Shown: in pieces, positions 61,995 to 64,000 of the stretch
Layout: the number at the start of each line of letters is the position of its first letter
How positions within the stretch are numbered: position 1 is the first letter of the stretch
Source: Bacteroidales bacterium
GTDB lineage: Bacteria > Bacteroidota > Bacteroidia > Bacteroidales > GCA-2748055
Direction of reading: 5' to 3'
Assembly (NCBI GenBank): GCA_029931975.1
Contig: JAOZQY010000008.1
Coordinates: 9,515 to 73,514, forward strand
DNA length: 64,000 nt
Position numbers and translations under genes: made by a program
The notes under the pieces: model-generated
Told to the model about the DNA's origin: nothing
The model's input: only the letters and a program-made list of their open reading frames with translations
Database searches by the model: none

Positions 61995-64000
61995 ATGAGA
62001 AGAGACCTTTTTCACACAAGGTTTATACATATTGCCTTTCTGATTTTAATCTCCTCCTGTTCTGGTAATGTGATGCAAACCACGGTTTTTACCGATGGTT
62101 TTCAGGAACTGGAGCCAGGCGACCATCCTTATTTTGATTCTTCTAATCCTGCCATTTGTTTTGATGCCCGTCGCGGAAATATCGGAAGCTGGAGTGTCGC
62201 TTCGAGCCTGAGACAGGATGGTTTTGACAGGGCGTGGGTGATCCGGAGCGAGGATGGAGAGAATTATATGGCACAGACTTTCTCCAATCTGAATGATAAG
62301 GATTCACCCCTGAGCCTGGTTACCCATCCCATGATTGTGGCCGGGGAATCTTTATGGAGCGACTACTCCATTGAGGTAGTCTTTAGCCCAGAGGCTAAAT
62401 TTGATAAATGTGGGGTTGTATTTGCTTATAAGCATCCTGCCGACTTCTATTTTTTCGGGATAGAAGGGAACACGGTTACATTAAAACATGTGCAGCAATC
62501 GCTTACTCCGTTGCGACCCATTGAAAGAATTCTTGATATCAGGCCCCTGGTCTGGAGTCCGGGTGAACGGTTAAATGCCACAGTAACTGTTCGGAGAAAT
62601 AAAGTTTCCACCATCCTGAATGATTCAATTAATATGCATGCTGAGGGCCTCTCCTCGCTTTCTGGTAAAATAGGCCTGATTTCGGATTTGCCTGCCAGGT
62701 TCCACAAGGTGGAGGTTAAATTGTTAAGTGGTGAGCAACGGCAGTTATCACGGAAACAAAGGCAGCTGGACAGGCGATTGGAAATTCATCAGGGCGGTTT
62801 TCCTGAGATGGTTCGCTGGAAGCGTTTTAATACGGGCGAATTTGGAACCAATCAGAACATCAGGTTGGGCGATCTGAACGGGGATGGAAACAAGGAGATA
62901 ATTTTTGTCAGACCCGATCTGTCGGGAGTGGAAGTAGGTTCAGTTTCGGCTATTAACCTGGATGGGGAGTTGATTTGGCAATATGGTAAGCTTGCGGTAT
63001 GCAAGGCTTGCGAAGGCAAAGAGCTGCCGGTACAGGTTCATGACCTGGACGGAGATGGTTCGCGCGAAGTGATCTTTGCGAGTAAAGGCTGGATTTATAT
63101 GCTTGATGGGAAGACCGGTAAGCGAAAAAGGCGTTTCAGAATCCCTGGATCAGGGAATATTAATTCACTGATTTTTGCTGATCTGATGGGAGTGGGCAGA
63201 GACAATTGCATCTTGCTTTCAGATCGTAAACATCTTCTGAAGGCCTTGAACGAAAAGGGAGAGTTGCTGTGGGAACAACATGTGGATTCCGGATCTCAAC
63301 CCGTGGTATATGATATGGACGATGATGGGCGCCATGAGGTACTGATGGGTTATTCACTCATTAATCCTGATGGAGAACTGATTAAAGATGTGGGAGCACA
63401 TATTGGAGACCAATGCGAAGGGGTGGCGGTTTATGAGATGGTCGATGGAGATCAGCATATCCCGTGTCTGGTCTATGCAGCTGGTGACTGGGGCCTCATC
63501 TACTATGATTTTGAAGGACAGCTGTTGAAACAGAATATCCTGGGTCATGTAGGTCACCTGGGAGTAGCCGATCTGGATGCAGAATCGCCAGGTCTTGAAG
63601 TGATCACTTCCAATTCATGGGGGAGCAATGGTCTTGCTCATGTGATGGATGCAAGTGGAACTGTTAAGGCTGGTTTCCTTCCGGAATCGGGTGTGTTCAG
63701 GTGCCAGACCATCAATTGGAAAGGAGACGGGGAAGAATTTTTTATTACCTCGGCCGATACTCTTAACGGAGGATTGTTTGATGGAATGGGACAGCTTTCC
63801 GTGCTATTCCCGGCAGACGGGCATCCGGTCTCTTTCTACATGGCAACTGACCTGACCGGTGATGCGCGTGATGAGATTATCCTTTGGGATACCCACGAGC
63901 TCTGGATTTATACTCAGGAAGATAATCCCAGGTTAGGCAACACTTTTGCTCCCCGGCGCACTCCTCTTTACAATTATTCCATGCATCAAATGATGCGTTC
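61995..64000 (+). CDS. FG-GAP/VCBS-repeat lipoprotein with concanavalin-like N-terminal domain (partial)
   Basis: The frame is open from the ATG at 61995 to the window end (at least 668 residues), so the C-terminus is missing. The N-terminus is a lipoprotein signal (LISSC near residue 22). Residues about 30-240 are beta-rich and read like a DUF1080/concanavalin-like domain (SDYSIEVVFSPEAKF, FHKVEVKLL). From about 290 on, Asp-rich calcium-binding turns of FG-GAP repeats appear: GDLNGDGNKE, HDLDGDGSRE, YDMDDDGRHE and TDLTGDARDE. Polysaccharide lyases of the rhamnogalacturonan type share such propellers, but I see no decisive catalytic residue. It is divergent from the SpoIIE-type sensor. Confidence 0.75.
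   Translation, partial: MRRDLFHTRFIHIAFLILISSCSGNVMQTTVFTDGFQELEPGDHPYFDSSNPAICFDARRGNIGSWSVASSLRQDGFDRAWVIRSEDGENYMAQTFSNLNDKDSPLSLVTHPMIVAGESLWSDYSIEVVFSPEAKFDKCGVVFAYKHPADFYFFGIEGNTVTLKHVQQSLTPLRPIERILDIRPLVWSPGERLNATVTVRRNKVSTILNDSINMHAEGLSSLSGKIGLISDLPARFHKVEVKLLSGEQRQLSRKQRQLDRRLEIHQGGFPEMVRWKRFNTGEFGTNQNIRLGDLNGDGNKEIIFVRPDLSGVEVGSVSAINLDGELIWQYGKLAVCKACEGKELPVQVHDLDGDGSREVIFASKGWIYMLDGKTGKRKRRFRIPGSGNINSLIFADLMGVGRDNCILLSDRKHLLKALNEKGELLWEQHVDSGSQPVVYDMDDDGRHEVLMGYSLINPDGELIKDVGAHIGDQCEGVAVYEMVDGDQHIPCLVYAAGDWGLIYYDFEGQLLKQNILGHVGHLGVADLDAESPGLEVITSNSWGSNGLAHVMDASGTVKAGFLPESGVFRCQTINWKGDGEEFFITSADTLNGGLFDGMGQLSVLFPADGHPVSFYMATDLTGDARDEIILWDTHELWIYTQEDNPRLGNTFAPRRTPLYNYSMHQMMR

Noticed and set aside
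1-64000. tRNA, rRNA or riboswitch genes
   Set aside because: Intergenic spaces were read on both strands and no cloverleaf, rRNA core sequence or known riboswitch core was recognised.

Overview
The window looks like chromosomal DNA of a Bacteroidota bacterium, probably a marine or gut-type Bacteroidales/Marinilabiliales relative. The reasons are: several TAnnTTTG-type -7 promoter boxes, one with a correctly spaced TTTG -33 box; lipoprotein and Tat-exported glycan enzymes; DUF1080 proteins; the folP-cdaA pair; and coupled ATP-type PEP carboxykinase and pyruvate phosphate dikinase. I saw no rRNA, tRNA, CRISPR array, transposase or phage gene.

Region 1 (1-18.4 kb) is a deoxy-hexose/sulfated-glycan utilisation island. 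It holds an SDR fragment, a HAD phosphatase, an L-sorbose-1-phosphate-reductase-like dehydrogenase, a divergent AraC regulator, a rhamnulokinase/fuculokinase-type FGGY kinase and L-fucose isomerase. After these come two GH29 alpha-L-fucosidases, DUF1080 proteins, a sulfatase, a Tat-exported Gfo/Idh/MocA oxidoreductase and a UroD-like protein. Part of the island is decaying: one GH29 gene has an internal deletion plus a stop, a CGGC-domain gene has a frameshift, and 3' remnants of a second fucI, a GH16 glucanase gene and a CDGSH iron-sulfur gene survive as fragments.

Region 2 (18.5-23.7 kb) carries ppdK, a strong terminator, pckA and plsY. Region 3 (23.7-27.3 kb) is a visibly AT-richer two-gene operon, a left-handed beta-helix (DUF4954-like) protein and a SIS sugar isomerase-like protein, followed by AT-rich intergenic DNA. 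Region 4 (27.3-39.4 kb) is housekeeping: folP-cdaA, then tmk-DoxX-tpiA-prmA-giant secreted protein, a phosphodiesterase, rsmE, a 63-residue acidic protein and an ECF sigma factor. Region 5 (39.5-49.4 kb) has uvrA with a non-canonical start, a four-gene Na+/solute symporter operon with an outer-membrane barrel, small exported proteins and nth.

Region 6 (49.5-56.3 kb) is an aromatic amino acid operon (pheA-aroF/chorismate mutase-aroB-aroD-aroC-tyrA). It is preceded by what reads as a complete Phe/Tyr transcription attenuator: a 16-codon leader peptide with Tyr-Tyr-Phe-Tyr-Phe-Phe, an antiterminator and a terminator. tilS converges on tyrA. Region 7 (56.3-64 kb) holds an M49-like lipoprotein peptidase, proS, a 7TM SpoIIE-type phosphatase, and a divergent FG-GAP lipoprotein that runs off the window.
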